A DNA stretch of 64,000 nt from Salinibaculum sp. SYNS191 (lineage in GTDB: Archaea; Halobacteriota; Halobacteria; Halobacteriales; Haloarculaceae): assembly GCF_037338445.1 (NCBI RefSeq), contig NZ_CP147838.1, forward strand, positions 62,001 through 126,000, in the 5' to 3' direction. The notes under the pieces are model-generated. The model saw only the letters and a program-made list of their open reading frames with translations. It had not been told where the DNA came from and ran no database searches. The position numbers and the translations under genes were made by a program. Position 1 is the stretch's first letter. Each line of letters begins with the position of its first letter. This document shows positions 49,220 through 59,680 of this stretch, piece after piece.

Positions 49220-50683
49220 ATGTCAGAGAGTTCCAGTTCGCTGGTCGAGTGTCCCGTCTGCGGCGAGGAGTTCGACCCGACGGCTGCCGGGGGATGGTGC
49301 ACCAATTCCGAGTGCGGCCAGTGGCGGTACGAGGAGGTAGACATCGAGGCAGAAGACGACGTCGACGAGGAAACGACTGCCGACGAAGACACTGACGCGT
49401 CCTCGGACCCGCTGGCAGCCGGGGAGATGGACGAGGCCGACGGGAGCGACGAACTGGACGAGGCGTTCGGATTCGGGGCTGCGGACGACGAGACGGATGA
49501 AGACGACGAGGAGAGCGGGGTGGAGGCGACAGAGACAGCGGAGAGCGACGCCGAGGACGAGGAGGACGAACCCGCTGCGGACCCGCTCGCGGAGACGGAC
49601 GCGGCCGAAGGCGAGGAACCGGACGACGAGTCGCCAGTCGAAGCGGGCGAACCCGCAGACAACGACTCGCTGGCCGGGGACGATGGAGCGGATGCCGAGC
49701 CTGCCATCGAATCTGTCACGGAGGAAGCGGAAGCGGCCGAGGAGTCCGAGGTGGCCGGGGGCGACGCCGAGGAACCGGAGCTCGAAGCGGACGTCGAGCA
49801 GGAAGAGCCGGAACTCGACGAGAGCGAACTGGAAGAACCCGAAGCGAGTGAAGACGAGGCCGACGAAGGCGAAGCGGACGAACTCCCCGAAGCCGAGCCA
49901 GAGGAGTCTGCGGCGGAAGCGGAGGAGACAGAGAGCGAAGGTGAGGAGGAAGTCGAGGTCGAGGAGGGTGAAGTAGAGACCGAGGAGGCCGAGGAGGCCG
50001 AAGAAATCGACTGTCCGGGCTGCGGGACGACGCTCGATGCGGACGTGAGCTTCTGTCCCTCCTGCGGCGAGGACGTCTCGGCCGTGGAACCGGGCGAGGA
50101 GGCGGCCGAGCCGGAACTGACCGAGTGCCCGTCCTGTGGCAGCGGCGTCGGCCCGGACGACAGCTTCTGTGCGTCCTGCGGCGAGGACCTCGACGCCCAC
50201 CGTGGCGACGACCAGTTGTCGGAGTGCCCGTCCTGCGGGGACGACGTGGAGCCCAGCGACAGTTTCTGTGCGTCCTGCGGCGAGGACCTGGACGCGCATC
50301 GCGACGGCGAAGCGGAGACGGAAGCGGAAGCCGACACCGCCGACGAAGCGGCGGGCGAGGACGACGAGCAGCCGTCGGAGCCGGAACAGCTCCTCCTGGC
50401 GACGCGCGGCGAGGAAATCCTCGTGAGCGACGGCGACGCCGTCGGCAGGGAACTGCGGCGCATCATCACCGACCACGGCGGAGAGGAGGACGAGGCCGTC
50501 CGCATCCACCGCGAGCACGTCCGGTTCGTCAGAGAAGGCGGGGCGTTCTACCTCGTCGACCTGGGGCGGAACCCGACGCGGCTCAACAACCAGAACATGG
50601 AGCAGGGTGACCGCGAGCCGGTCGGTCCCGGCGACGAGATAACCCTCTCCGACGTCATCAGCATCGAGGTCCGGGAGCCATAA
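49220..50683 (+). CDS. Acidic multi-zinc-ribbon protein with C-terminal FHA-like domain
   Basis: A 487-residue protein. An N-terminal zinc ribbon (LVECPVCGEEFDP, then CTNSECGQW) is followed by about 230 residues made mostly of Glu, Asp, Ala and Ser with no fold expected. Three double-CxxC ribbons follow (IDCPGCGTTL/FCPSCGED, then two nearly identical ECPSCG/FCASCGEDLDAHR units at 50117-50314). The final 110 residues (QLLLATRGEEILVSDGDAVG, then EHVRFVREGGAFYLVDLGRN and TRLNNQNM) look like an FHA domain. It is probably a phospho-dependent scaffold for the operon's kinase. No enzyme motif is seen. Confidence 0.85.
   Translation: MSESSSSLVECPVCGEEFDPTAAGGWCTNSECGQWRYEEVDIEAEDDVDEETTADEDTDASSDPLAAGEMDEADGSDELDEAFGFGAADDETDEDDEESGVEATETAESDAEDEEDEPAADPLAETDAAEGEEPDDESPVEAGEPADNDSLAGDDGADAEPAIESVTEEAEAAEESEVAGGDAEEPELEADVEQEEPELDESELEEPEASEDEADEGEADELPEAEPEESAAEAEETESEGEEEVEVEEGEVETEEAEEAEEIDCPGCGTTLDADVSFCPSCGEDVSAVEPGEEAAEPELTECPSCGSGVGPDDSFCASCGEDLDAHRGDDQLSECPSCGDDVEPSDSFCASCGEDLDAHRDGEAETEAEADTADEAAGEDDEQPSEPEQLLLATRGEEILVSDGDAVGRELRRIITDHGGEEDEAVRIHREHVRFVREGGAFYLVDLGRNPTRLNNQNMEQGDREPVGPGDEITLSDVISIEVREP
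50117..50314 (+). repeat. Tandem 99-base coding repeat (two zinc ribbons)
   Basis: Two 33-codon units, 50117-50215 and 50216-50314, encode nearly the same zinc ribbon ending SFCASCGEDLDAHR. It is an internal duplication within the zinc-ribbon/FHA gene. Differences cluster in the loop between the two CxxC pairs and in the last four residues. Confidence 0.85.
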
Positions 50684-50714
50684 CGCTGAAGGTGCGCACA
50701 CGTCGCCACCCACC

Positions 50715-52046
50715 ATGGACACAGCACAGATTCTCCGGGAGTTCGTCGCGTCCCTCCGGTTGCTCGTCACCGGCGAGCGACGACTCCTCGGCGGGGCCGT
50801 CGCCGTCGCCGTCGCCTACGCCGTCTGGGTCGGTGCGACCGGGGCGGCGCTGAACTTCGGGCTCGACTTCGGCGACCGGGCGACCTCCGCGGCGGCGTGG
50901 CAGGCGACCGGGACGGCGACAGTCGTGCTCGTTGTCGTTCTCTGGGTACTCGTTCCGGCGGCCGTCGTCACCTTCCTGGTCGACCGGGCGGTGACGAACG
51001 CGAACGACAACGTCCGCCAGCACTACCGGTTCACACATCCGTTCCTGCTCGTCGCCCCCTATCTCCTCCTCGCTGTCGGCGGCATCGGTGCCGCCGTCGC
51101 GCTCGGAGAGGCGACGGCCGCGCTCCTGGGCGTCGCGAGCGCGCTCGGGCTGTTCACGCTCGTGCGAACGGTCCCCGCCAGCTACCGCGTCTTCAGCTTC
51201 TCACATCCGCGACTCTCGGAGGCGTTGCTGTTCCTCGCGCTGTGTGTCGACGCCGTCGCGATTCCCGTCAGCGCGGCGACGCTCACCGGTCGGCAGGCTA
51301 TCGTCGACGCGGCAGCGGCCGGCCTGGCAGGGAAGGTCGGCGTCAGCACCGTCGAGACGGCGCTGGTCGGCGCGACCACCGTGGCCGACGTGACGGTGCC
51401 GTACCTGCTGGGTGCGACGGCGCTCGTCCCGGTCGCGCTGGTCGGCCTGTACTTCGCGGTTCAGGTCGTCGCCGCGCAGGTCAACCGGACCAGGAGCCCC
51501 GACGTTCCCCGGTCGGAGCTACGGACCGGACAGCGATACCCGGAGTTCGCGCGGCCGATGCACGGGAACTCCGGCCGCAGCAAGTCGGGCAGCAACTCCG
51601 CAGGTAACCAGTCCGACAGCGAACAGTCCGGGTCGTCGACCACGCCAGCGGCCTCGACCGGGGCGGCGACGGCGACGGCCTCTGGCGCAGGGAAGTCCGC
51701 CTCCGCGTCGGCTGCCTCGTCTAGCGGTGCCGCCGGTGGCGCGTCCGCGGGGAGTGCAACCGCGAGCAAAGGAACGACTGGCGGGGACGACAGCACCGAA
51801 ACGGCGGACGACGGCGGTGACGAGGAGGAGGACGAGGACGAGTACGACGAGCGGAGCCACACGCGGGTGTTCAAGCCACCTTCTGGCGGCGGTTTCGACG
51901 ATGACGACGACAGTGCCTTGTCGGGCAGCGAGGACACATCCGACGCGGACGGCGGCTACCGCTGTCCCTCCTGTGGCGACCGTTACGGCGCTGACGCGAG
52001 TTTCGACTACTGTCCGACCTGCGGCAGCGAACTACAGGCAGAGTAA
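50715..52046 (+). CDS. Membrane protein with low-complexity linker and C-terminal zinc ribbon
   Basis: A 443-residue protein. The first 265 residues carry about six hydrophobic helices (for example LGGAVAVAVAYAVWVGATG, VLVVVLWVLVPAAVVTFLV, FLLVAPYLLLAVGGIGAAVA, YLLGATALVPVALVGLYFAV). A Ser/Ala/Gly/Thr linker (about 280-355) and an acidic stretch follow. The C-terminus is a zinc ribbon (YRCPSCGDRYGADASFDYCP, then TCGSEL). It starts 31 bases after the zinc-ribbon/FHA gene and most likely anchors the phosphorylation system to the membrane. The family is not recognised. Confidence 0.8.
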   Translation: MDTAQILREFVASLRLLVTGERRLLGGAVAVAVAYAVWVGATGAALNFGLDFGDRATSAAAWQATGTATVVLVVVLWVLVPAAVVTFLVDRAVTNANDNVRQHYRFTHPFLLVAPYLLLAVGGIGAAVALGEATAALLGVASALGLFTLVRTVPASYRVFSFSHPRLSEALLFLALCVDAVAIPVSAATLTGRQAIVDAAAAGLAGKVGVSTVETALVGATTVADVTVPYLLGATALVPVALVGLYFAVQVVAAQVNRTRSPDVPRSELRTGQRYPEFARPMHGNSGRSKSGSNSAGNQSDSEQSGSSTTPAASTGAATATASGAGKSASASAASSSGAAGGASAGSATASKGTTGGDDSTETADDGGDEEEDEDEYDERSHTRVFKPPSGGGFDDDDDSALSGSEDTSDADGGYRCPSCGDRYGADASFDYCPTCGSELQAE

Positions 52047-52058
52047 GCGGCGACGGCG

Positions 52059-54056
52059 TTACCGCGCGTCGTCTATCCCGTCGATTGCGTCGGGGTTCTC
52101 GATGCTGGAGAGGTCGCCCAATTGCTCGCCCTCGTAGACGCTCTGGATGATGCGGCGGACGATTTTCCCGCTCTGGGTCTTCGGGAACTCGTCGACGAAC
52201 AGCACTTCACGCGGCCGGAACGGCTTGCCGAGGTCCTCGCCGACCTGTCCCCGCAGTTTTTCCCGGAGGGCGTCGCTCTCGTCGTAGCCGTCGTTGAGGA
52301 TGACGTAGGTGACGACGGCAGTCCCGGTGGTGTCGTCCGATGCGCCGATGGCGACGGCGGCGTTGACCGCCTCGTGTTCGATGAGCGCGCCCTCGACCTC
52401 CGCGGGGCCGACCTTCCGGCCGGCGACGTTGAGCACGTCGTCCGCGCGGCCGAGCAGGAACCAGAAGCCGTCCTCGTCCTTCTGGGCCCAGTCGCCGTGG
52501 TCCCACATGTCCTCGAAGGTCGACCAGTACTCCTCCAGGTAGCGCTCGTCGCCCGACCACAGCGACTTCGTCATCGACGGCGCGGAGGACTTGCAGACCA
52601 GATACCCCTTCTCGTGGGTGTCCGCGATGGACTCGCCGCTGGCGTCCACGATGTCGACGTCCATGCCCAGCGCCGGCCCGCCGAGCGTGCCGGGCTTCAG
52701 CGAGTGCAGGGGCGTCGGCTGGAGGAAGCAGCCGAAGATTTCGGTCCCGCCGGAGATGTTCATGATGGGGGCCTCGCCCCGGCCGATTTTGTTCAGGAAC
52801 CAGACCCAGGAGTCGGGGTCCCAGGGCTCGCCCGTCGAGCCGAGCAGGCGGAGGCTGGAGAGGTCGTGGCCCTCCAGCCACTCGTCGCCGTGTTTCTGGA
52901 GCGCGCGGATGGCCGTCGGCGAGATGCCGAAGGTCGTCAGGGCGTGGTCGTCTATCATCCGCCAGAACCGGTCGGGTTCGGGTTCGTCCGGTGCGCCCTC
53001 GTAGAGGAAGATGGTGCCGCCGTGTGCGTGGTTGCCGATGAGCGTCCACGGCCCCATCATCCAGCCGATGTCGGAGACCCAGAAGAAGCGGTCCGAGGGC
53101 TTGTGGTCGAACGAGAAGTAGATCTCCTTCGCGGGCTGGACCAGGCCGCCCGCGTGCGTGTGGACGATACCCTTCGGCTTGCCGGTCGTCCCCGACGAGT
53201 ACAGCAGCATCGACTCCTGGTCCGAGGGGAGCGATTTGGTCTCGTACTCGTCCGACTGGCTGCCGACGGCGTCGGCCCACCACTCGTCGCGGTCGTGCCA
53301 GGGCAGGTCGCTCTCGTCGGAGCCCAGCCGGTTGTAGACGATGGTGTGCTCGACGTGGCCGGCCTCCGCGATAGCGTCGTCGGCGGCCTCCTTGAGTTCG
53401 ACCGTGCTGCCGCGGCGGTAGAAGCCGTCGCCGGTGAACAGCACCGAGCACTCCGCGTCCTCGATGCGCGTCGCAGTGGCGTCGACGCCGAAGCCGGAGA
53501 AGATAGGGACGGCGATGGCACCCACCTTGAAACAGCCATAGAGCAGCGGGACGATTTCGGGGACCATCGGCATGTAGAGGCCGACGGTGTCGCCCGTCCC
53601 GATACCCCGTTCTTCGAGGGCGTTGGCGACGCGGTTGGTCTGCTGGTGGAGTTCGTGGTAGGTCACCTCGCGGACCTCGCCGTCCTCGCCCTCCCAGATG
53701 GTGGCGACCTTGTTGCGGGTCTCCGAGTCCGGACGGGCGTGTCGGTCGACCGTGTTGTGGGCGATGTTGAGTTCGCCGCCGACGTACCAGTCGGTGAACT
53801 GCGGGCCCTCGCTGGCGTCGCGTACCTGGTCGTAGTCCTCGTAGAAGTCCAGGTCGAGGTGGTCGACGACCTCGTCCCAGAACCAGTCCAGCCCGGAGGC
53901 GTCGACGCCGTCGACGTCGCTGACGGTCCGCTCGTGGAGGTCCTCGAAGTCCTCGATGTCGTGTTCCTGCATGAACGCGTAGACGTTGCTCTCCTCGACG
54001 AACGCCTCGCTGGGCTCGTAGAGGACGTCGTCGAGTTCCGTCGTTGACTCAGGCAT
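52059..54056 (-). CDS. AMP-forming acyl-CoA synthetase (acetyl/propionyl-CoA synthetase type)
   Basis: It activates a short carboxylic acid with ATP and CoA. It has 665 residues, the normal length for the Acs group. Motifs: LLYSSGTTGKPKGIVHTHAG (P-loop), ISGGTEIFGCF, the hinge GRADDVLNVAGRKVGPAEVE and the C-terminal PKTQSGKIVRRI, whose Lys is the adenylation/acetylation residue. An N-terminal 100-residue ACAS-like lead-in is present. ATG 54054-54056 gives MPESTTELDD. Acetate and propionate are the likeliest substrates; the neighbouring mutase and epimerase genes favour propionate, but this is inference. Confidence 0.92.
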   Translation of the reverse strand: MPESTTELDDVLYEPSEAFVEESNVYAFMQEHDIEDFEDLHERTVSDVDGVDASGLDWFWDEVVDHLDLDFYEDYDQVRDASEGPQFTDWYVGGELNIAHNTVDRHARPDSETRNKVATIWEGEDGEVREVTYHELHQQTNRVANALEERGIGTGDTVGLYMPMVPEIVPLLYGCFKVGAIAVPIFSGFGVDATATRIEDAECSVLFTGDGFYRRGSTVELKEAADDAIAEAGHVEHTIVYNRLGSDESDLPWHDRDEWWADAVGSQSDEYETKSLPSDQESMLLYSSGTTGKPKGIVHTHAGGLVQPAKEIYFSFDHKPSDRFFWVSDIGWMMGPWTLIGNHAHGGTIFLYEGAPDEPEPDRFWRMIDDHALTTFGISPTAIRALQKHGDEWLEGHDLSSLRLLGSTGEPWDPDSWVWFLNKIGRGEAPIMNISGGTEIFGCFLQPTPLHSLKPGTLGGPALGMDVDIVDASGESIADTHEKGYLVCKSSAPSMTKSLWSGDERYLEEYWSTFEDMWDHGDWAQKDEDGFWFLLGRADDVLNVAGRKVGPAEVEGALIEHEAVNAAVAIGASDDTTGTAVVTYVILNDGYDESDALREKLRGQVGEDLGKPFRPREVLFVDEFPKTQSGKIVRRIIQSVYEGEQLGDLSSIENPDAIDGIDDAR

Positions 54057-54185
54057 GTGTCTCACCAGCACCAATGTTGACGTCCCTCAAAGAACTTGTG
54101 TGACCGCGACGTAACGCCGGGGTCGCGTCCGCAGGCGCTCCCAGACGGCAGTATCCTTTTGACCGCGGCTCGCCAAACGGAGAGT

Positions 54186-54764
54186 ATGTACGTCCGGGAT
54201 GCCCGCAATCGCGACGAAGCGTGGCTGCTCGACCACATCGAGGACCTCGGTCTCGACGAGACGGCCTTTCGCTCCCGGGACTACGTCATCGCCGTCGACG
54301 AGGAGCAAAACGAACGGGCGGGCTTCGGTCGCATCCGGATTCACAAGACCGACGACGGCGAGCTCTGCGAACTGACGAGCATCGGCGTCCTGGAGGAGTG
54401 GCGCGGCCAGGGGGTCGGTGCCCACGTCGTCGAGCGGCTCGTCCAGACGGCCGGGGACAGCGACTTCGACGTCGTGTACACCCTCTCCGGCGAGGCGGAG
54501 TATCTCGCCCAGTTCGGCTTCGAACGCATCGAACCCGCCCAGTTGCCGGACACGCTCCGGAAGCGGCTCACCGAGAAGCAGGAGTCGCTGGAACCCGACG
54601 CCGTGCCGATGCGCATCGAGCCCGAACGGTTCCGGATGCCGCGGCGGCTCCGCGAGGCGTTCAAGGGGGCGCGGGCCCAGGAGGAGGACACGGAACCGGA
54701 GGAGGGACCCGAGGACTTCGGTATCGACCCCGACGAGGCGACGTACAAGTACGATACGGGGTAG
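54186..54764 (+). CDS. GNAT-family N-acetyltransferase
   Basis: A 192-residue acyltransferase. The acetyl-CoA motif is [20 protein letters not shown] (near residue 75), with LTSIGVLEE as the preceding beta strand. A C-terminal extension of about 65 residues is charged and ends [10 protein letters not shown]. The substrate is unknown; protein or small-molecule acetylation is possible. ATG 54186 is preferred, with TATCCTTTTGACC about 30 bases upstream. It stands divergent from the synthetase gene, whose family is often regulated by Lys acetylation, but no link is shown. Confidence 0.87.
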   Translation: MYVRDARNRDEAWLLDHIEDLGLDETAFRSRDYVIAVDEEQNERAGFGRIRIHKTDDGELCELTSIGVLEEWRGQGVGAHVVERLVQTAGDSDFDVVYTLSGEAEYLAQFGFERIEPAQLPDTLRKRLTEKQESLEPDAVPMRIEPERFRMPRRLREAFKGARAQEEDTEPEEGPEDFGIDPDEATYKYDTG

Positions 54765-54853
54765 CGGCGGTCGGTAGGAGGTGTGACCGAGTCACGGGCT
54801 ACCTCGACTCAGTTACTGAAGGGTTAAGTCGACAGCCACATTCAGTTTTTTTC

Positions 54854-56530
<1,677 letters not shown>

Positions 56531-56541
56531 GGTGACCGAAC

Positions 56542-56934
56542 ATGGACATGCACTTCGACCACGCCGGCATCGCCACCGACGACGCGGCGGGACTGGCCGA
56601 CCTCTACACCGACCTGTTCGACACCCACGTCGCCCACGAGGAGACCTTCGACGGGATGAACGTCGTCTTCCTCTCGCTTGGCAACGGCTACTTCGAACTG
56701 CTGGAACCGACCGACGACGAGGGTGCCATCGCTTCCTACCTCGACAGTAACGGGCCAGGCATTCACCACCTCGCGGTCGCGACCGGCGACATCGACGCCG
56801 CGCTCGCCCACGCACGCGAGATGGACATCGACCTCATCGACGAGGAACCCCGGGGCGGTGCGTGGGGCCACGAAGTCGCCTTCCTGCACCCAAAATCTAC
56901 GGGCGGAATCCTGGTCGAGTTCGTCCAGCACTGA
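56542..56934 (+). CDS. mce: Methylmalonyl-CoA epimerase
   Basis: It interconverts (S)- and (R)-methylmalonyl-CoA, linking propionyl-CoA carboxylase to the mutase. The 130-residue glyoxalase-fold protein has the expected paired beta-alpha-beta modules. The metal ligands are His in MHFDHAGIATDD, Glu/His in YFELLEP and GIHHLAVATGD, and Glu in ILVEFVQ. It is in one operon with mutA (11-base gap). Confidence 0.95.
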   Translation: MDMHFDHAGIATDDAAGLADLYTDLFDTHVAHEETFDGMNVVFLSLGNGYFELLEPTDDEGAIASYLDSNGPGIHHLAVATGDIDAALAHAREMDIDLIDEEPRGGAWGHEVAFLHPKSTGGILVEFVQH

Positions 56935-56960
56935 ACGGAGTAGACGGCTCGTCGTCGTGC

Positions 56961-57165
56961 GTGGCCGGGAGCGCGTGGTCGCTGTGCGACCCGCGAGAAC
57001 CCGGGGAAGGGCAGGCCTACCACGAGCATCCGGCGGCTTTGCCGCCGGTTTCCTGCGAGCGGCCGACCGGCCGCGAGCAGCCTTTTTCGCCCACGTTTTT
57101 GCCGCGAGCGGTGCGGTGCGCGGCGAAGCCGCGCCCGCCACCCGAGCGGGAAAAAGGTGGTGGCT
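56961..57165 (-). repeat. Dispersed hairpin-rich intergenic element, copy B
   Basis: It fills the 229-base gap between mce and the convergent flavin-reductase gene. Read on the minus strand it matches 41901-42144. The core is complement(56961-57102), with identical blocks such as GCGCTCCCGGCCAC (complement 56961-56974). Its own hairpins differ in sequence from copy A: GCGCGGC/GCCGCGC with a TTC loop, GCGGCCG/CGGCCGC, CCGGCGGC/GCCGCCGG with an AAA loop and GGTCGC/GCGACC with an ACA loop. Confidence 0.8.
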
Positions 57166-57799
57166 AGCCGAAGTTCTCGATTTTCGCGACTTCGGGGTCG
57201 CCACCGGCCGCTTCGATGGCAGTGGTGGCGTCGTCGAGGAAGTCCGCGAATCCGTAGACGAACACCTGGGTGTCGTCGGTCAGCGCGTCGGCGACGGCCG
57301 CCTCCAGCGTGTCGGCGGGGGTGAGAATCTCGATGCTGGCACCGCGGGCACCGAGTTCAGCGAGACGGTCCTCGTGGATTGGGGCGTCGTCCCGGTAGAC
57401 GATGGCCGCCTCGCCGCCGTCGTCGAGGGCGCGCTCGGCGATACCGACGGCCGGGCCGATGCCGGGACCGCCGGCGAGGACGAGCACGTGTCCTTCCTCC
57501 TCGTAGTAGGCGTCGCCGTAGGGGCCGGACACGACCAGTTCGTCGCCAGCGTCGATGGCGCGAAGGCGCGGCGAGACCTCGCCCTCGGGGTCGATGCCGA
57601 TGGTCAACTCGAACGTGCCGGCGACGTCGGGCGAGGAGATAGTGTAGAACCGGGGCTGTTCCTCGCCGTCGACGGTGACGACGAGTTTGACGAACTGGCC
57701 GGGCCAGGCGTCGAAGCCCTCGGGGGTTTCGAGTTCGACAGCGATCGCGTCGGGGCCGACGTCGTGGACGGCCGCGACAGTGACGTGTGTCCGGTCCAT
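57164..57799 (-). CDS. Ferredoxin reductase-type FAD/NAD(P)-binding protein
   Basis: A 211-residue flavoprotein of the ferredoxin:NADP reductase superfamily. The FAD motif is QPRFYTISSPD (RxYS/T type) near residue 50. The NAD(P) motif is VLVLAGGPGIGPAVGIAERA near 105, and YGFADFLDDATTAI near the end is the nicotinamide-side loop. There is no 2Fe-2S domain. ATG 57797-57799 is preferred. It lies divergent from korA and could recycle reduced ferredoxin from that complex. Confidence 0.87.
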   Translation of the reverse strand: MDRTHVTVAAVHDVGPDAIAVELETPEGFDAWPGQFVKLVVTVDGEEQPRFYTISSPDVAGTFELTIGIDPEGEVSPRLRAIDAGDELVVSGPYGDAYYEEEGHVLVLAGGPGIGPAVGIAERALDDGGEAAIVYRDDAPIHEDRLAELGARGASIEILTPADTLEAAVADALTDDTQVFVYGFADFLDDATTAIEAAGGDPEVAKIENFG

Positions 57800-57916
57800 G
57801 ACAAACCTTCTAGGGAGGCACGAAAAGGTGGTTTCGGTCCGCGACGGGGCGGCGAAAATGTATGCAATTGCCATGCAGAAGGCTTAACCTCCAGCCAGGG
57901 GTAGCGGTGAAATAGC

Positions 57917-59680
57917 ATGCCCGACGACCTGAACTGGGCCATCGGCGGCGAAGCCGGCGATGGGATTGCCTCTACAGGAAAGATCTTCGCTCAGGCGCTA
58001 TCGCGGGCGGGACGACACGTTCTCACCTCGAAGGATTTCGCGTCACGAATCCGGGGTGGGTACACCGCCTACAAAGTACGAACGTCCGTCGACCGCGTCG
58101 AGAGCGTCGTGGACCGGCTGGACGTTCTCATCGCGCTGACCGAGCGGACTATCGACGAGAACATGGACGAGTTGCACGAGGGCAGCGTCATCATCTACGA
58201 TGGCGACCGGACGACGATGCAGGACCTCGAAATTCCGGAGGGGATGATCGGGCTCGACGTGCCCCTGAAAGGGCTCGCCGAGGACGCCGGCGGAGCCATC
58301 ATGGCCAACGTCGTCGCGCTGGGTGCGGCCTGCGCCGTGGCCGACTTCCCCATCGAGAACCTCGACGAGTCCCTGACCAAGCGGTTCAAGGACAAGGGGT
58401 CGGCCATCGTCGAGAACAACAAGGAGGCCGCTCGGCTCGGCCAGGAGTACGTCGAGGAGGAGTACGACTACGACTTCGACTACGACCTGGAAACGACCGA
58501 CAACGACTACGTCCTCCTCAACGGGAACGAGGCGCTCGGGATGGGCGCGCTCGCCGCCGGCTGTCGCTTCTACGCTGGCTACCCCATCACGCCGGCCACC
58601 TCCATCATGGAGTATCTCATCGGCCGCATCGACGACTACGGCGGGAAGGTCGTCCAGGCCGAGGACGAACTCTCCGCCATCAACATGGCACTCGGCGCGG
58701 CGCGGGCGGGCGCACGCTCGATGACCGCCACGTCCGGGGCCGGCATCGACCTGATGACCGAGACGTTCGGGCTGGTCGCCCAGTCCGAGACGCCGCTGGT
58801 CATCACCGACGTCCAGCGCTCGGGTCCCTCGACCGGGATGCCGACCAAGCAGGAACAGGGCGACCTCAACATGGCCCTGTACGGCGGCCACGGTGAAGTC
58901 CCGCGCTTCGTCGTCGCGCCGACCACCGTCTCCCAGTGCTTCTGGAAGGCCATCGAGGCGTTCAACCTCGCCGAGAAGTACTCGACGCCCGTGTTCCTCG
59001 TCTCCGACCTCGCGCTGTCGGTGACCGAACAGACCTTCGAGCCGTCGACGTTCGACATGGACGCGGTCGAAATCGACCGCGGGAAGGTCGTCGACGAGGA
59101 GGACATCGACACCTGGCTGGACGAACAGGGCCGCTTCCAGCCGCACTTCCCGACCGCCGACGGCGTCAGCCCGCGTGCCTTCCCCGGCACCGAGGACGGC
59201 GCACACATGACGACCGGCCTGGAGCACGACGCGCTCGGTCGCCGGACGGAGGACCAGGAGATTCGCGTCGAGCAGGTCGACAAGCGCGAGCGCAAGGTCC
59301 AGACCGCGCGGGAGCAGGAGGACTGGAGTCCGCGGGAGTTCGGCGAACCCGACGCGGACACGCTCGTCATCTCCTGGGGGTCCAACGAGGGAGCCATCCG
59401 CGAGGGCATGGACATCCTCGAGGAGGAGGGCATCGACATCCGCCTGCTCTCGGTTCCGTACCTCCACCCGCGGCCGGACCTCTCGGATGCCATCGAGGCA
59501 GCCGAGACGACCATCGTCGTCGAGTGTAACGCGACCGGGCAGTTCGCGGACCTCATCGAACACGACGTGCTCGAACGGGTCAACCGCATCAACAAGTACA
59601 CCGGCGTGCGATTCAAGGCCGACGAACTCGCAGAGGACATCGAGGACGCGATTGCGGAACCACAGGAGGCAGCACAATGA
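57917..59680 (+). CDS. korA: 2-oxoacid:ferredoxin oxidoreductase alpha subunit (gamma-alpha fusion)
   Basis: A subunit of the CoA-acylating 2-oxoacid oxidoreductase. It has 587 residues. Residues 1-185 are the gamma domain (IGGEAGDGIASTGKIFAQAL, SKDFASRIRGGYTAYKVRTS). The alpha domain follows (LNGNEALGMGALAAGCRFYA, GYPITPATSIMEYL, AEDELSAINMALGAARAGAR), with the C-terminal domain TLVISWGSNEGAIREGMDIL. This two-subunit layout matches haloarchaeal KorAB. 2-oxoglutarate is the likely substrate, with pyruvate not excluded. A CTTAAC box lies 29-34 bases before ATG 57917. Confidence 0.93.
   Translation: MPDDLNWAIGGEAGDGIASTGKIFAQALSRAGRHVLTSKDFASRIRGGYTAYKVRTSVDRVESVVDRLDVLIALTERTIDENMDELHEGSVIIYDGDRTTMQDLEIPEGMIGLDVPLKGLAEDAGGAIMANVVALGAACAVADFPIENLDESLTKRFKDKGSAIVENNKEAARLGQEYVEEEYDYDFDYDLETTDNDYVLLNGNEALGMGALAAGCRFYAGYPITPATSIMEYLIGRIDDYGGKVVQAEDELSAINMALGAARAGARSMTATSGAGIDLMTETFGLVAQSETPLVITDVQRSGPSTGMPTKQEQGDLNMALYGGHGEVPRFVVAPTTVSQCFWKAIEAFNLAEKYSTPVFLVSDLALSVTEQTFEPSTFDMDAVEIDRGKVVDEEDIDTWLDEQGRFQPHFPTADGVSPRAFPGTEDGAHMTTGLEHDALGRRTEDQEIRVEQVDKRERKVQTAREQEDWSPREFGEPDADTLVISWGSNEGAIREGMDILEEEGIDIRLLSVPYLHPRPDLSDAIEAAETTIVVECNATGQFADLIEHDVLERVNRINKYTGVRFKADELAEDIEDAIAEPQEAAQ

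Noticed and set aside
52122..54047. 641-codon plus-strand open frame opposite the acyl-CoA synthetase
   Set aside because: A mirror of the synthetase gene; the synthetase motifs are complete on the other strand.
58043..59677. 544-codon minus-strand open frame opposite korA
   Set aside because: It is fully antisense to korA and has no recognisable domain.
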